Shown here: piece by piece, positions 32,380-32,771 of the stretch
Layout of the letters: each line of letters begins with the position of its first letter
Numbering within the stretch: the first letter of the stretch is position 1
NCBI GenBank assembly: GCA_017437145.1
Contig: JAFSBT010000008.1
Span: 337,893-370,663 of the forward strand
From: Clostridia bacterium
GTDB taxonomy: Bacteria; Bacillota; Clostridia; TANB77; CAG-508
Direction of reading: 5' to 3'
Length of the DNA: 32,771 bases
Position numbers and translations under genes: made by a program
Notes under the pieces: model-generated
Told to the model about the DNA's origin: nothing
Database searches by the model: none
The model's input: only the letters and a program-made list of their open reading frames with translations

Positions 32380-32407
32380 ATTATAAAAATTTATACAATA
32401 TTGTCAA
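32380..32407 (-). promoter_or_regulatory. Promoter of the surface-protein gene
   Basis: TTGACA (32402-32407), 16 bases, TATAAT (32380-32385) on the minus strand: both boxes are perfect consensus. Confidence 0.75.
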
Positions 32408-32587
32408 TGCTTCTTTTTTTCACAAATATTTTTTTCTTTTTTTTACTACTACGGAAAGTATTTTTGACAGTCTTTATTCACAAATATGACATTTTCATGA
32501 CTTTTTTACTTGTCGGATTGAATTTTTTTAATAATTAAATTTAATTATTTATTTAATTTGTTTATTTAATTTATTTATTTAAATTAG
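32408..32587. other. A/T-rich stretch without gene
   Basis: No credible gene on either strand. A plus-strand TTGACA near 32464 has no good partner. Confidence 0.4.
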
Positions 32588-32771
32588 TTATTTTAATTAA
32601 TTTATTTTAAATTAATTTATTTTAATTAATTTATTTTAAATTAATTTATTTTAATTATTTTATTTTAAATTAATTTATTTTAATTATTTTATTTTAAATT
32701 AATTTATTTTAATTATTTTATTTTAAATTAATTTATTTTAATTATTTATTTTAATTATTTATTTTAATTTA
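32588..32771. repeat. A/T-only tandem repeat, about 29-bp unit
   Basis: No G or C occurs after 32587. The unit TTTTAAATTAATTTATTTTA plus a nine-base TTAATTATT or TTAATTAAT variant region recurs about every 29 bases, with shorter imperfect units at the end. The window ends inside it. Confidence 0.85.

Noticed and set aside
32588..32771. CRISPR-like array
   Set aside because: The units follow each other without unique spacers and contain only A and T; no cas genes are present.

Overview
The window is low-GC, compactly coded DNA from an endospore-forming member of the Clostridia, probably an uncultured, gut-type lineage; this placement is an inference. Sporulation and germination genes support it: an alpha/beta-type SASP, sleB-ypeB, spoIIR, spmA-spmB, a GerMN-domain protein and abrB. 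So do Firmicutes-style gene orders: ffs-dnaX-ybaB-recR, and abrB convergent with rsmI-yabB. No prophage, IS transposase, rRNA or CRISPR array was found.

Layout. 1-2609: three co-directional glycosyltransferases, the last cut by the window edge. 2751-3760: small-gene territory with a 55-aa gene of foreign-looking codon use, a SASP gene, and a compact locus (3421-3757) that looks like a type I toxin-antitoxin pair: a 36-aa hydrophobic peptide, a convergent antisense RNA and a shared terminator. 3773-5722: sleB-ypeB with a large inverted repeat between the genes. 5914-7041: an MGDG-synthase-like glycosyltransferase. 7183-11184: recR, ybaB, dnaX, the SRP RNA, a membrane-anchored protein and tadA. 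11285-12174: a higher-GC gene with a 19-codon leader ORF and a chain of small hairpins. 12380-13456: tRNA-Arg(CCT) and a TtcA-family gene. 13562-16158: a five-gene operon headed by a membrane-anchored XRE regulator that shares its external domain with another member.

16324-19996: phosphoglucomutase, a UDP-sugar pyrophosphorylase and an unknown gene. 20156-23115: spoIIR, murA and a WalJ-like hydrolase. 23126-24742: an orphan structured RNA, then spmA-spmB, with spmB frameshifted. 25088-26945: abrB, rsmI and yabB. 27028-28811: a 46-aa lysine-rich gene, a GerMN protein and a frameshifted patatin. 29057-32341: a surface protein with eight Big_2 domains. 32588-32771: A/T-only tandem repeats.

Two themes run across the window. 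First, intergenic spaces carry a family of short palindromic repeats (GTAGGGG...CCCCTAC outer ends with varying palindromic cores), seen at eight loci. Second, spmB and the patatin gene each carry a one-base insertion just before a conserved glycine codon in a CGGA context, which may be assembly error or real decay. The least explained systems are the type I TA-like locus, the leader-controlled foreign gene and the five-gene XRE/membrane operon.
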